A stretch of DNA of 6,703 nucleotides from Candidatus Scatousia excrementipullorum. GTDB lineage: Bacteria > Cyanobacteriota > Vampirovibrionia > Gastranaerophilales > Gastranaerophilaceae. The notes beneath the pieces are model-generated. The model saw only the letters and a list, made by a program, of their open reading frames with translations, did no database searches and was not told the DNA's origin. Positions within the stretch are counted from its first letter, which is position 1. Each line of letters opens with the position of its first letter. The DNA lies in contig JADIND010000157.1 in the NCBI GenBank assembly GCA_017694215.1, forward strand, positions 1 through 6,703, given 5' to 3'. Of the stretch, positions 1 through 5,291 are shown piece after piece. The translations under genes were made by a program, and so were the position numbers.

Positions 1-286
1 TTTCAAGTTCTTTTGCTTTCAACATTTTATTTGATTTTACCATATTATTGATTTTTCTGAATTGTCTTTCCAGCTTATATTTCATCAAATCAATGCTTTC
101 CATTGCCTGTTTTTTTGCTTCTTTTATTTCAGGTGCGTGTTTTTCATATAATTCACAGGCAGCTTCTTTTATTTCTCTTCTTGATTCTTCACCCGGTTTA
201 GGTGCATAAAGAACGCCCGCAATCAAACCGCCTACAACGCCTGCAAGCAAGCCCATTCCGAACATAAATGATTTATTACTACTCAT
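1..286 (-). CDS. YtxH-like small membrane-anchored protein (C-terminus off window)
   Basis: Partial gene: 95 codons are visible and the 3' end lies beyond the left edge. The protein opens with a short polar stretch and then a glycine-rich hydrophobic segment (about residues 8-27, FGMGLLAGVVGGLIAGVLYA). The motif YAPKPGEESRREI (27-39) follows. That is the hallmark of the YtxH family: Gly-rich membrane helix, then APxxGxxxR. The rest is a charged, Lys/Glu-rich helical tail with likely coiled-coil character. YtxH proteins are small, membrane-anchored and linked to general stress in Bacillus; their biochemical role is unknown. The ATG is supported by GAGG 6 bases upstream. A promoter at 317-345 would give a leader of about 24 bases. 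The gene lies 64 bases downstream of another small membrane protein on the same strand. Family assignment is fairly safe; function is not. Confidence 0.8.
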   Translation of the reverse strand, partial: MSSNKSFMFGMGLLAGVVGGLIAGVLYAPKPGEESRREIKEAACELYEKHAPEIKEAKKQAMESIDLMKYKLERQFRKINNMVKSNKMLKAKELE

Positions 287-316
287 AATCAACCTCGTCT
301 TTCATTTTGTGTGTTC

Positions 317-345
317 ACTATATCATATTTTTTTTGAAATTACAA
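317..345 (-). promoter_or_regulatory. Sigma70-like promoter for the YtxH-like gene
   Basis: Read on the minus strand, TTGTAA (-35, positions 345-340) and TATAGT (-10, positions 322-317) are separated by exactly 17 bases, a run rich in A. The -35 matches consensus at 4 of 6 bases and the -10 at 5 of 6. The predicted start of transcription near 310 leaves about 24 bases before the ATG at 286, including the GAGG ribosome binding site. The promoter lies in the gap after the upstream gene on the same strand, so the YtxH-like gene could be expressed both on its own and by read-through. Confidence 0.5.
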
Positions 346-350
346 GTATA

Positions 351-710
351 TCAGGCTAAAAAGCCCTTCAGCAAAGCTTTTCCGCCACTTACAATTTTGC
401 TTAGGTTTTTCCTCTTGCGGAATTGTATTTCCAAAAGAAAAATAAGTGCATATATCAGTATTGTTTTTATTATCCTGATAGTGTATTCTTCTTTTTTTCC
501 TTCAACAAATTTAATTACGCAGTTTACCCATTTTTCCAGTATATGGATATTCTGTCGGAATTTTTTTAATCCTTCCAGAATTTTCGGACGTATTTCCGTA
601 ACCCTTTTGTTTATCTTACGTACTTTTTTATCAGTTTCCCATAGAAAACGGACAATCGTAATTGCAATGATTAATTCTGCTATAAATACTATCGTAATTA
701 ATAAATACAT
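351..710 (-). CDS. Small protein with two predicted membrane helices, YtxG-like arrangement
   Basis: 119 aa. A hydrophobic helix occupies residues 2-22 (YLLITIVFIAELIIAITIV). A basic, amphipathic middle (about 27-75) follows, then a second hydrophobic stretch (about 79-95, containing TILIYALIFLLEI) and a positively charged tail. I do not recognise a specific family. The N-terminal helix plus charged helical region, placed directly before a YtxH-like gene, resembles the YtxG (DUF948)/YtxH pairing in Bacillus, but that rests on order and architecture only. The start has no classical ribosome binding site, only a purine-rich run (AAAAGAAAAGAAAATAAAA). It is divergent from murT, with 81 bases between the two starts. 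An ORF of similar length exists on the opposite strand here, but it is low-complexity (Phe/Ile/Ser-rich, as expected of an antisense frame) and has no good ribosome binding site. Confidence 0.65.
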   Translation of the reverse strand: MYLLITIVFIAELIIAITIVRFLWETDKKVRKINKRVTEIRPKILEGLKKFRQNIHILEKWVNCVIKFVEGKKEEYTIRIIKTILIYALIFLLEIQFRKRKNLSKIVSGGKALLKGFLA

Positions 711-739
711 TTTTATTTTCTTTTCTTTTGTATTATTAT

Positions 740-767
740 TTGAAGTATAAATTAACAGAGAGATAAT
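740..767 (+). promoter_or_regulatory. Candidate promoter of the murT-pdxJ operon
   Basis: TTGAAG (740-745, 4 of 6 matches to the -35 consensus) and GATAAT (762-767, 5 of 6 matches to the -10) are 16 bases apart. Transcription would start near 774, giving a leader of roughly 18 bases that contains AAAGGA (780-785) ahead of the murT ATG. In this AT-rich divergent region other -10-like hexamers exist (TATAAA at 746-751), so the assignment is tentative. The same 81-bp gap must also hold the promoter of the divergent small membrane-protein gene, for which I could not pick a convincing pair of boxes. Confidence 0.4.
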
Positions 768-791
768 TGGAATACGCCCAAAGGACTATTT

Positions 792-2129
792 ATGTTTGAT
801 ATGATAAAATTTTATATTTCCTTACTCCTTGCAAGGTCGGCTTATGCCGGCATAAAGCTTTTTTCAAAAAGTTCCGGTACTTCTTTTGCAGGCAAGATGG
901 TTTTGAAATTTTATCCCGATTTCCTCTCAAACTGCCGTGGTTATATTAATAATAAATTTATTACTGTTACCGGAACAAATGGAAAAACAACAACTTCCGG
1001 AATTATTTCTCATATAATTGAAAATGCAGGACACAGTGTTATTCATAACCTTAAAGGGGCAAATATGCTGACAGGTGTAGCAAATGTTTTTGCTCTTAAT
1101 TTGAAACCGTTTAAAAAGTTTGATTATGCCGTTATTGAATCTGATGAGGCTTATTTGCAAAAACTATACGATTATATCAATGCAGATTATCTTATTGTGA
1201 CAAACCTGTTCCGGGATCAGCTTGACCGTTACGGCGAATTAAATACGACAGCAGGATTGATTAAAAAAGCCATTGATAAAAACAATGACTTAAAGCTTAT
1301 ATTGAATGCAGATGATCCGCTTGTTGCCTCTTTCGGCAAAGATAAAAATGCTCTTTATTACGGGTTTGAAGAGGTTGAGTACGATTGTACATACAATGGT
1401 GAATCACATGCTCCTGCAGAAAATTTTAATTGTTTATGCACAGAAGCTTTAAAATATAAAAAAAGATTTTTTGCCCATGAAGGTCACTATTATTGTGAAA
1501 AATGCGGCTATAAACGTCCAAAATGTGATTATCCGGCAAAAGTAAGAGTATCTGACAACAGTTCTGAAATCGTTTTAATATATAACGATGAAAGTTATAG
1601 GTTTACGGTTAATCTTTCAGGCTTATACAATGCTTATAACGCTCTTGCAGCAATTTCAACAGCTCTTGAATTGGGAATAAGTGCTGATGATATTCAAAAA
1701 GCTCTGGATTCTTTTAAATCAATTTTCGGAAGGACGGAAAAAAAGATTATCAAAGGGCACAAAAGCGTAATTCAACTTATAAAAAATCCGACCGGTGCAA
1801 GTGAAGTCTTAAAAACTGTTGATTTAAAGTCTAATATCGTTATTGCAATAAACGACAATTATGCAGACGGCAGAGATATTTCATGGCTGTGGGACAGTGA
1901 TTTTGAATTGCTAAAAGATGCTGAAAAATCAATTATTACCTCGGGCATAAGGGCTAATGATATGGCGTTGAGGTTAAAATATGCCGGAATCCCGCAGGAT
2001 AAGATTGTTGTGGTACCCGATATAAAAGATGCTATAAACCTTGCGGCAGACACTGCATCAGATAGTGAAGGAATTACAATTCTGCCTTCTTACACGGCTT
2101 TGTTGGAAATTAATAAAATGAAATTTTGA
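792..2129 (+). CDS. murT: Lipid II isoglutaminyl synthase, MurT subunit
   Basis: 445 aa, the usual MurT length. MurT with the glutaminase GatD amidates the alpha-carboxyl of D-glutamate in lipid II at the inner face of the membrane. Visible are the Mur-ligase P-loop TGTNGKTTT (60-68), the MurT signature ESDEAYLQ (116-123) and VTNLFRDQLDRYGEL (136-150), the C-terminal hinge FGRTEKK (312-318) and KNPTGASEVL (331-340). NDNYADGRDISWLWD (354-368) matches the segment that supplies the Asp completing GatD's catalytic triad. A four-Cys zinc ribbon is inserted in the central domain (C214, C216, C235, C238). The first pair is CxC, not the family's usual CxxC, and C245 is an extra cysteine nearby. The start has AAAGGA 6 bases upstream. 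The stop is 14 bases before pdxJ. No gatD is adjacent, so the partner must be encoded elsewhere or be absent. DUF1727-type C-terminal domain. Confidence 0.92.
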   Translation: MFDMIKFYISLLLARSAYAGIKLFSKSSGTSFAGKMVLKFYPDFLSNCRGYINNKFITVTGTNGKTTTSGIISHIIENAGHSVIHNLKGANMLTGVANVFALNLKPFKKFDYAVIESDEAYLQKLYDYINADYLIVTNLFRDQLDRYGELNTTAGLIKKAIDKNNDLKLILNADDPLVASFGKDKNALYYGFEEVEYDCTYNGESHAPAENFNCLCTEALKYKKRFFAHEGHYYCEKCGYKRPKCDYPAKVRVSDNSSEIVLIYNDESYRFTVNLSGLYNAYNALAAISTALELGISADDIQKALDSFKSIFGRTEKKIIKGHKSVIQLIKNPTGASEVLKTVDLKSNIVIAINDNYADGRDISWLWDSDFELLKDAEKSIITSGIRANDMALRLKYAGIPQDKIVVVPDIKDAINLAADTASDSEGITILPSYTALLEINKMKF

Positions 2130-2143
2130 GGAAAGGAAAGAGA
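2129..2143 (+). promoter_or_regulatory. Strong ribosome binding site fixing the pdxJ start
   Basis: AGGAAAGGA (2129-2137) starts within the murT stop codon and ends 6 bases before the ATG at 2144. This decides the start. An in-frame TTG at 2126 overlaps the murT stop and would place the Shine-Dalgarno sequence inside the coding region. The ATG also yields the canonical PdxJ N-terminus (MLLGVNIDHVATLR). The layout suggests translational coupling of murT and pdxJ. Confidence 0.8.
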
Positions 2144-2854
2144 ATGCTTTTAGGTGTAAATATTGATCACGTTGCAACATTAAGAAATGCAAGAGGCGGT
2201 TTTGAGCCGGATCCGGTTACAGCTGCAGGCATCTGTGAAAAATTCGGTGCGGCCTCTATTACAACGCATTTAAGAGAGGACAGACGCCATATTAAAGATG
2301 CGGATGTTTATGCTCTCTCGGAAACCATTAAAACCCGTTTAAATCTTGAAATGGCTATGGCTGAAGATATTCAGAGGATTGCACTTGAAGTAAAACCTTA
2401 TTCAATATGTCTTGTACCTGAAAAAAGACAGGAAATTACCACAGAAGGCGGACTGGACGTTGCCGGACAGTTAAGTCAGGTAAAAGAGTTTATAAAACCT
2501 CTTCTTGATGCCGGTATTATTGTAAGTTTGTTTATTGATCCGACCAAAAAACAGGTAAGAGCTGCAGCAAAAACCGGTGCACAGTTTATTGAAATGCACA
2601 CGGGTGCTTACTCGGAAGCTTTCGGAACACCAAAAGAAAATAAAGAGTTTTTAAAGCTGAAAGAAGCAGCGGAATTAGCTCAAAGCCTTGGCTTACAGGT
2701 TAATGCAGGGCACGGCTTGAACTATTTCAATGTTCACCGTATGCATGAGATAAAAGGGCTTGTTGAATTGAATATTGGACACAGTATTATCTCAAGAGCC
2801 GTATTTACTGGGCTTTCGGAAGCTGTTTCTCATATGAATGACCTTATAAAATAA
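2144..2854 (+). CDS. pdxJ: Pyridoxine 5'-phosphate synthase PdxJ
   Basis: 236 aa, near the family norm. This cytoplasmic TIM-barrel enzyme condenses 3-amino-2-oxopropyl phosphate (from PdxA) with 1-deoxy-D-xylulose 5-phosphate to give pyridoxine 5'-phosphate, the ring-closing step of the DXP-dependent B6 route. All signature segments are present: N-terminal GVNIDHVATLRNARG (4-18), THLREDRRHI (41-50) with the His and Arg phosphate/substrate contacts, NLEM (67-70) with its conserved Glu, VPEKR (91-95), IEMHTGAYS (149-157), NAGHGLNY (187-194) with the catalytic His, and the phosphate-binding NIGHSIISRA (210-219). No key residue is missing. It is the second gene of the murT operon, and its stop overlaps the next gene's ribosome binding site. 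Having pdxJ points away from typical Firmicutes, which use PdxS/PdxT, and toward a cyanobacterial or proteobacterial-type lineage. Confidence 0.96.
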   Translation: MLLGVNIDHVATLRNARGGFEPDPVTAAGICEKFGAASITTHLREDRRHIKDADVYALSETIKTRLNLEMAMAEDIQRIALEVKPYSICLVPEKRQEITTEGGLDVAGQLSQVKEFIKPLLDAGIIVSLFIDPTKKQVRAAAKTGAQFIEMHTGAYSEAFGTPKENKEFLKLKEAAELAQSLGLQVNAGHGLNYFNVHRMHEIKGLVELNIGHSIISRAVFTGLSEAVSHMNDLIK

Positions 2855-2864
2855 AGGATTTGTT

Positions 2865-3179
2865 ATGAAAAGTGAAAAAGAAGTCGTTGAAGAAATGCAG
2901 GCCGTTGTTGAACAAATGAGGCTTGATGATATAGCGGATAACCCTGACAGTGAGTTTGAAAGTTTTGGCTGCGATTGCTGCGGACAGGAAAAACCTCTTG
3001 CCGGTTCCATTGAATACGAGGGCTACAGGTTGTGTAATGACTGTGTTTTACTTGCGGAAACAGGTTTTGCTCTCAAACGCTTTGATAAAATTCAGGATTT
3101 GATTGATGCAATGGAAGATAAGCGGCTGGAAGGGCTTTGTGACTTTATTAAAAAGGAAGAAAATAAAAGCAACAATTAA
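2865..3179 (+). CDS. Small zinc-ribbon protein of unknown function
   Basis: 104 aa, strongly acidic. An N-terminal amphipathic helix (about 1-24, rich in Glu and Met) is followed by a Cys4 ribbon: C36-x2-C39, 17 residues, then C57-x2-C60 (FGCDCCGQEKPLAGSIEYEG through YRLCNDC). An extra Cys38 sits inside the first knuckle. A C-terminal helical stretch (about 62-98) with Cys92 completes it. The spacing is that of a treble-clef or ribbon zinc-binding site, but I do not recognise a named family. The start has AAAGGA 6 bases upstream, overlapping the pdxJ stop, and lies 10 bases after it, so the gene belongs to the murT-pdxJ operon. Nothing suggests DNA binding over protein binding. It could be an adaptor or metal-dependent regulator; this is a guess. 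Confidence is high that it is a real gene, low on function. Confidence 0.8.
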   Translation: MKSEKEVVEEMQAVVEQMRLDDIADNPDSEFESFGCDCCGQEKPLAGSIEYEGYRLCNDCVLLAETGFALKRFDKIQDLIDAMEDKRLEGLCDFIKKEENKSNN

Positions 3180-3194
3180 ACTTTAAATGTTGTT
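3171..3194 (+). repeat. Imperfect inverted repeat over the rex promoter -35 region
   Basis: AACAA (3171-3175) and TTGTT (3190-3194) flank a perfect 11-base palindrome TTAAACTTTAA (3176-3186) that is off-centre by three bases. The element covers the last codons and stop of the preceding gene and the -35 position of the rex promoter, so it could be an operator or a weak hairpin. It does not fit the Rex operator, which reads TTGT...ACAA outward to inward. There is almost no GC in the stem, so it is a poor terminator. Confidence 0.25.
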
Positions 3195-3205
3195 TAGTGT
3201 ATAAT
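3176..3205 (+). promoter_or_regulatory. rex promoter predicted to give a leaderless transcript
   Basis: A perfect -10 box TATAAT lies at 3200-3205. The -35 region is weak: TTAAAC at 3176-3181 with an 18-base spacer, or TAAACT one base later with 17. Only six bases (3206-3211) separate the -10 box from the rex ATG at 3212. The expected start of transcription, 6-8 bases after the box, therefore coincides with the start codon. No Shine-Dalgarno sequence is present upstream of that ATG. Both facts agree with a leaderless mRNA. Confidence 0.55.
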
Positions 3206-3211
3206 ATTTAT

Positions 3212-3826
3212 ATGGATAAGAAGATTTCGGATAAGGTGATTAATCGTTTAACCCTTTATCACTGTATTTTGGATGATTATATTGAAAGTAAGGTGGAATT
3301 TATTTCCAGCAAGCAGATTGCGTCACTTTTGAATATTGATGATTCGCAGGTGAGAAAAGATATTAATTTACTGAATAATTCCGGAAAAGGCAGAGTCGGG
3401 TATTTTGTCAAAGAATTAAAAAAGTCTATAGAAGATACTCTCGGGTTTACAAAAACTAAAAATGCATTTATTGTTGGGGCGGGAAATCTCGGTATGGCTC
3501 TTGCAAAATATGATAATTTTACAAATTACGGGCTGAATATTGTTGCTCTTTTTGACAATGATAAGAAGAAAATTGGCGGAACCGTTAATTACAAATTAAT
3601 ACTTGATGTTTCAAAACTTCCTAATCTTGCAAAAAAATCCAATGTCGAAATTGCAATTCTTACAGTACCGAAACTTTATGCACAGCAGACTGCTGACTAT
3701 CTTGTTAAGGCTGATATCAAATATATATGGAATTTTACCCCTGTTGTTTTGAAAGTTCCAAATGATGTTCAGGTTTGGAATGAAAATCTAATGGGAAATT
3801 TTTTGCAGTTTACGTATAATATTTAA
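3212..3826 (+). CDS. rex: Redox-sensing transcriptional repressor Rex
   Basis: 204 aa. Rex dimers sense the NADH/NAD+ ratio and repress fermentation and respiration genes until NADH builds up. The N-terminal winged helix (about 1-70) contains SSKQIASLLNIDDSQVRKDI (32-51), the recognition-helix region. The Rossmann domain follows with GAGNLGMAL (89-97), Asp115 at the end of the second strand (VALFDND) as the NAD ribose ligand, and IAILTVP (147-153). WNFTPVVLKVPNDVQV (173-188) is typical of Rex. Odd points: the usual YFGxFGxxGxGY wing reads LLNNSGKGRVGY (53-64), and the protein ends about 8-10 residues earlier than typical Rex, shortening the C-terminal domain-swapped helix. I chose ATG 3212 because an in-frame GTG at 3197 would put the TATAAT box inside the gene. 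No ribosome binding site precedes the ATG. A carbonic anhydrase gene starts 15 bases after the stop. Confidence 0.9.
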   Translation: MDKKISDKVINRLTLYHCILDDYIESKVEFISSKQIASLLNIDDSQVRKDINLLNNSGKGRVGYFVKELKKSIEDTLGFTKTKNAFIVGAGNLGMALAKYDNFTNYGLNIVALFDNDKKKIGGTVNYKLILDVSKLPNLAKKSNVEIAILTVPKLYAQQTADYLVKADIKYIWNFTPVVLKVPNDVQVWNENLMGNFLQFTYNI

Positions 3827-3841
3827 TAAAAGGAGATTATT

Positions 3842-4447
3842 ATGAGTGAAAATTTTAATATCCCCGCAACTGTTCCGGCTTTAGCTAAAAAAGAACTTGA
3901 AAAACTTTTTAGGGGAAATTTGAATTTTGTAAACGGAATGCCGACTGCCAAGAATATGTCGCTTGAAACTCTTAAAAAATATGCCTTTCATCAGGAACCT
4001 TATGCAGCAGTGCTTAGTTGTTCAGATTCAAGAGTCGTTCCGGAAATTATCTTTGATTGCGGAATCGGGGAACTGTTTGTAATAAGAGTTGCCGGAATTA
4101 CAGCAGGACCGAATGTTATTGAAAGTATTGAATACGCGGTGAAAAAACTGCAGGTTCCGCTTGTGATTCTGCTGGGACACGATGATTGCGGGGTTATGAA
4201 ATATGCAAAAGAGCATTATCCTGAGATTACAGAAGATTTTCAATCTATTATAAAGTGTGTTTATCCGGTTCTTGATAAAAAAGAAGATATCACCTGTCAT
4301 AACTATTTTGCTCAGGAACATACACGCTGGGTTGAAGAAGTTTTGCTTGAGAAGTCAAAAATAGTTAAAAACGCAGTGGATGATGGCAGCCTGTATATCG
4401 CAAAATGCCATTTTGACCATTCTACAGGACTTGTAAATTTAATATAG
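3842..4447 (+). CDS. Beta-class carbonic anhydrase
   Basis: 201 aa. This zinc enzyme interconverts CO2 and bicarbonate in the cytoplasm, supplying bicarbonate to carboxylases and helping pH balance. The beta-class active site is complete: CSDSR (60-64), giving the zinc ligand Cys60 and the Asp62/Arg64 dyad, and GHDDCG (112-117), giving ligands His113 and Cys116. Also conserved are FVIRVAGI (79-86), the NVIESIEYAV segment (91-100) and the C-terminal DGSLYIAKCHFDHSTGLV (181-198), equivalent to the family's YDxxTGxV. Length is that of small bacterial enzymes. AAGGAG ends 6 bases before the ATG, a stronger site than that of any neighbour, so it may be translated more than rex. The 15-base gap after rex leaves no room for a separate promoter, so it is probably cotranscribed with rex. 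It is not near bicarbonate transporters or carboxylases here. Confidence 0.94.
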   Translation: MSENFNIPATVPALAKKELEKLFRGNLNFVNGMPTAKNMSLETLKKYAFHQEPYAAVLSCSDSRVVPEIIFDCGIGELFVIRVAGITAGPNVIESIEYAVKKLQVPLVILLGHDDCGVMKYAKEHYPEITEDFQSIIKCVYPVLDKKEDITCHNYFAQEHTRWVEEVLLEKSKIVKNAVDDGSLYIAKCHFDHSTGLVNLI

Positions 4448-4460
4448 CCGATTCGGGTAA

Positions 4461-4489
4461 TTAATAAATAATATTCAAGAAAATATAAT
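4461..4489 (+). promoter_or_regulatory. Promoter of the repeat-protein gene
   Basis: TTAATA (4461-4466, 4 of 6 matches to -35) and a perfect TATAAT (4484-4489) are 17 bases apart, beginning 13 bases after the carbonic anhydrase stop. Transcription should start near 4496, right at the edge of the palindrome at 4497-4511, leaving a leader of about 30 bases with TAAGGAG (4513-4519) before the ATG at 4527. Confidence 0.6.
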
Positions 4490-4496
4490 ACCTTAA

Positions 4497-4511
4497 AGTT
4501 AAATTTTAACT
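4497..4511. repeat. 15-bp perfect palindrome in the leader of the repeat-protein gene
   Basis: AGTTAAA-T-TTTAACT: two perfect 7-base arms around one central base. It lies between the predicted transcription start (about 4496) and the ribosome binding site (4513-4519), a typical position for a repressor operator. The core GTTAA...TTAAC recalls the inner part of the clostridial Rex site (GTTAA-N4-TTAAC), but here the spacer is three bases, not four, and the outer TT/AA pairs are missing, so a Rex site is doubtful. With a 1-base centre it cannot form an RNA hairpin without opening inner pairs. Confidence 0.45.
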
Positions 4512-4526
4512 ATAAGGAGAATTTAT

Positions 4527-5258
4527 ATGAACTCAACTTTTTCCGTAGCTGTTAAAAACACTATCCCGCAATATTGTGTTTTACCGCAGTCAGGATTCCT
4601 TGATTTATTAAATAAAGATTTAATTAGTAATGCCGGCGAAAAATACCGTAAGGAAATTATTTACAGACGCAATTCTTCCAGAATTGAACGTATCCATTTT
4701 TTTGACAAAGAAACCGGTGTAAGGATTAAAACTAATTATTACGATTATTTTGATGATAACAAGTTAAAATCTGTTGATGAATATGATGAAAAAACAGGGG
4801 AAAAAGTTCGCTCAACAAACTACACACTCTATAAATCCGTAACCGAATATAACAAAAAATCCGGTAAAAAATTAAAAACAGTAAATTACAGTCTTAGAGA
4901 TGAAAATAAAATAGCCTCAATTCACGAATATCACAGTATTTACGATAAAGTGTCACGGATTTCTATATTTCGTCCTGACGGTAAAAGCATCAGTATGGTT
5001 AAAGAAATTAATCCTTTGACAGACAGAGTTGAGCAATGTATAAATTATAAAAAAGATTCAAATGTTATCAGTTCTGTTTCAAGGTATGAATTTCAAAATA
5101 ATAAAATGGTTAAAACTACCTGCTATTACCGTGATAATACTGAATCTGTCAGAGAATTTAAAACGCCTGTTATTTCTGATATAGAGAAGGCTAAAACTGC
5201 AAAATTGATAGATAATTTGTTTAAAAAGAATCTTAATTTTAAAATGCTGCAGCTTTAG
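4527..5258 (+). CDS. Protein of degenerate 22-30-residue tandem repeats, function unknown
   Basis: 243 aa, Lys-, Tyr-, Asn- and Ser-rich, with no signal peptide and no membrane helix. After an N-terminal region (1-52) come about six repeats starting near residues 53, 83, 105, 132, 158 and 184. Each reads roughly hydrophobic-x-E-Y-x-x-x-(T/S)-G-x-(K/R)-x-(K/R)-x-x-x-Y, e.g. VDEYDEKTGEKVRSTNY (83-99) and VTEYNKKSGKKLKTVNY (105-121). They decay toward the C-terminus, which ends in a Lys-rich helix (217-241). The pattern of short beta-hairpins with a Tyr/Gly turn resembles the YwqK/MORN-like and DUF2963 repeat proteins; this is similarity by eye. Such repeats usually build elongated beta surfaces for binding. 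TAAGGAG ends 7 bases before the ATG. It has its own promoter and converges on coaX with 33 bases between the stops. No function can be assigned. Confidence 0.8.
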   Translation: MNSTFSVAVKNTIPQYCVLPQSGFLDLLNKDLISNAGEKYRKEIIYRRNSSRIERIHFFDKETGVRIKTNYYDYFDDNKLKSVDEYDEKTGEKVRSTNYTLYKSVTEYNKKSGKKLKTVNYSLRDENKIASIHEYHSIYDKVSRISIFRPDGKSISMVKEINPLTDRVEQCINYKKDSNVISSVSRYEFQNNKMVKTTCYYRDNTESVREFKTPVISDIEKAKTAKLIDNLFKKNLNFKMLQL

Positions 5259-5291
5259 ACCTGTGACCTAAAATGGTTGCGGCATATGTAA

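Noticed and set aside
307..750. 147-aa plus-strand ORF
   Set aside because: It lies antisense to the 119-aa membrane protein, is a Phe/Ile/Ser-rich low-complexity product, covers the YtxH promoter, and has no ribosome binding site.
927..1160. 77-aa minus-strand ORF (and a similar one at 1859-2053)
   Set aside because: Antisense shadows of murT without ribosome binding sites or recognisable features.
2126..2146. TTG start for pdxJ, giving 6 extra residues
   Set aside because: It would overlap the murT stop and place the Shine-Dalgarno sequence inside the gene; the ATG at 2144 gives the canonical PdxJ N-terminus.
3171..3205. Autoregulatory Rex operator upstream of rex
   Set aside because: No TTGTGAA/TTGTTAA-N4-inverted copy is present; the inverted repeat there has the opposite orientation (AACAA...TTGTT).
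3197..3214. GTG start for rex, giving 5 extra residues
   Set aside because: No ribosome binding site, and it would include the TATAAT box; the ATG at 3212 fits Rex proteins better.
4028..4321. 97-aa minus-strand ORF
   Set aside because: Antisense shadow of the carbonic anhydrase gene, which has an intact active site.
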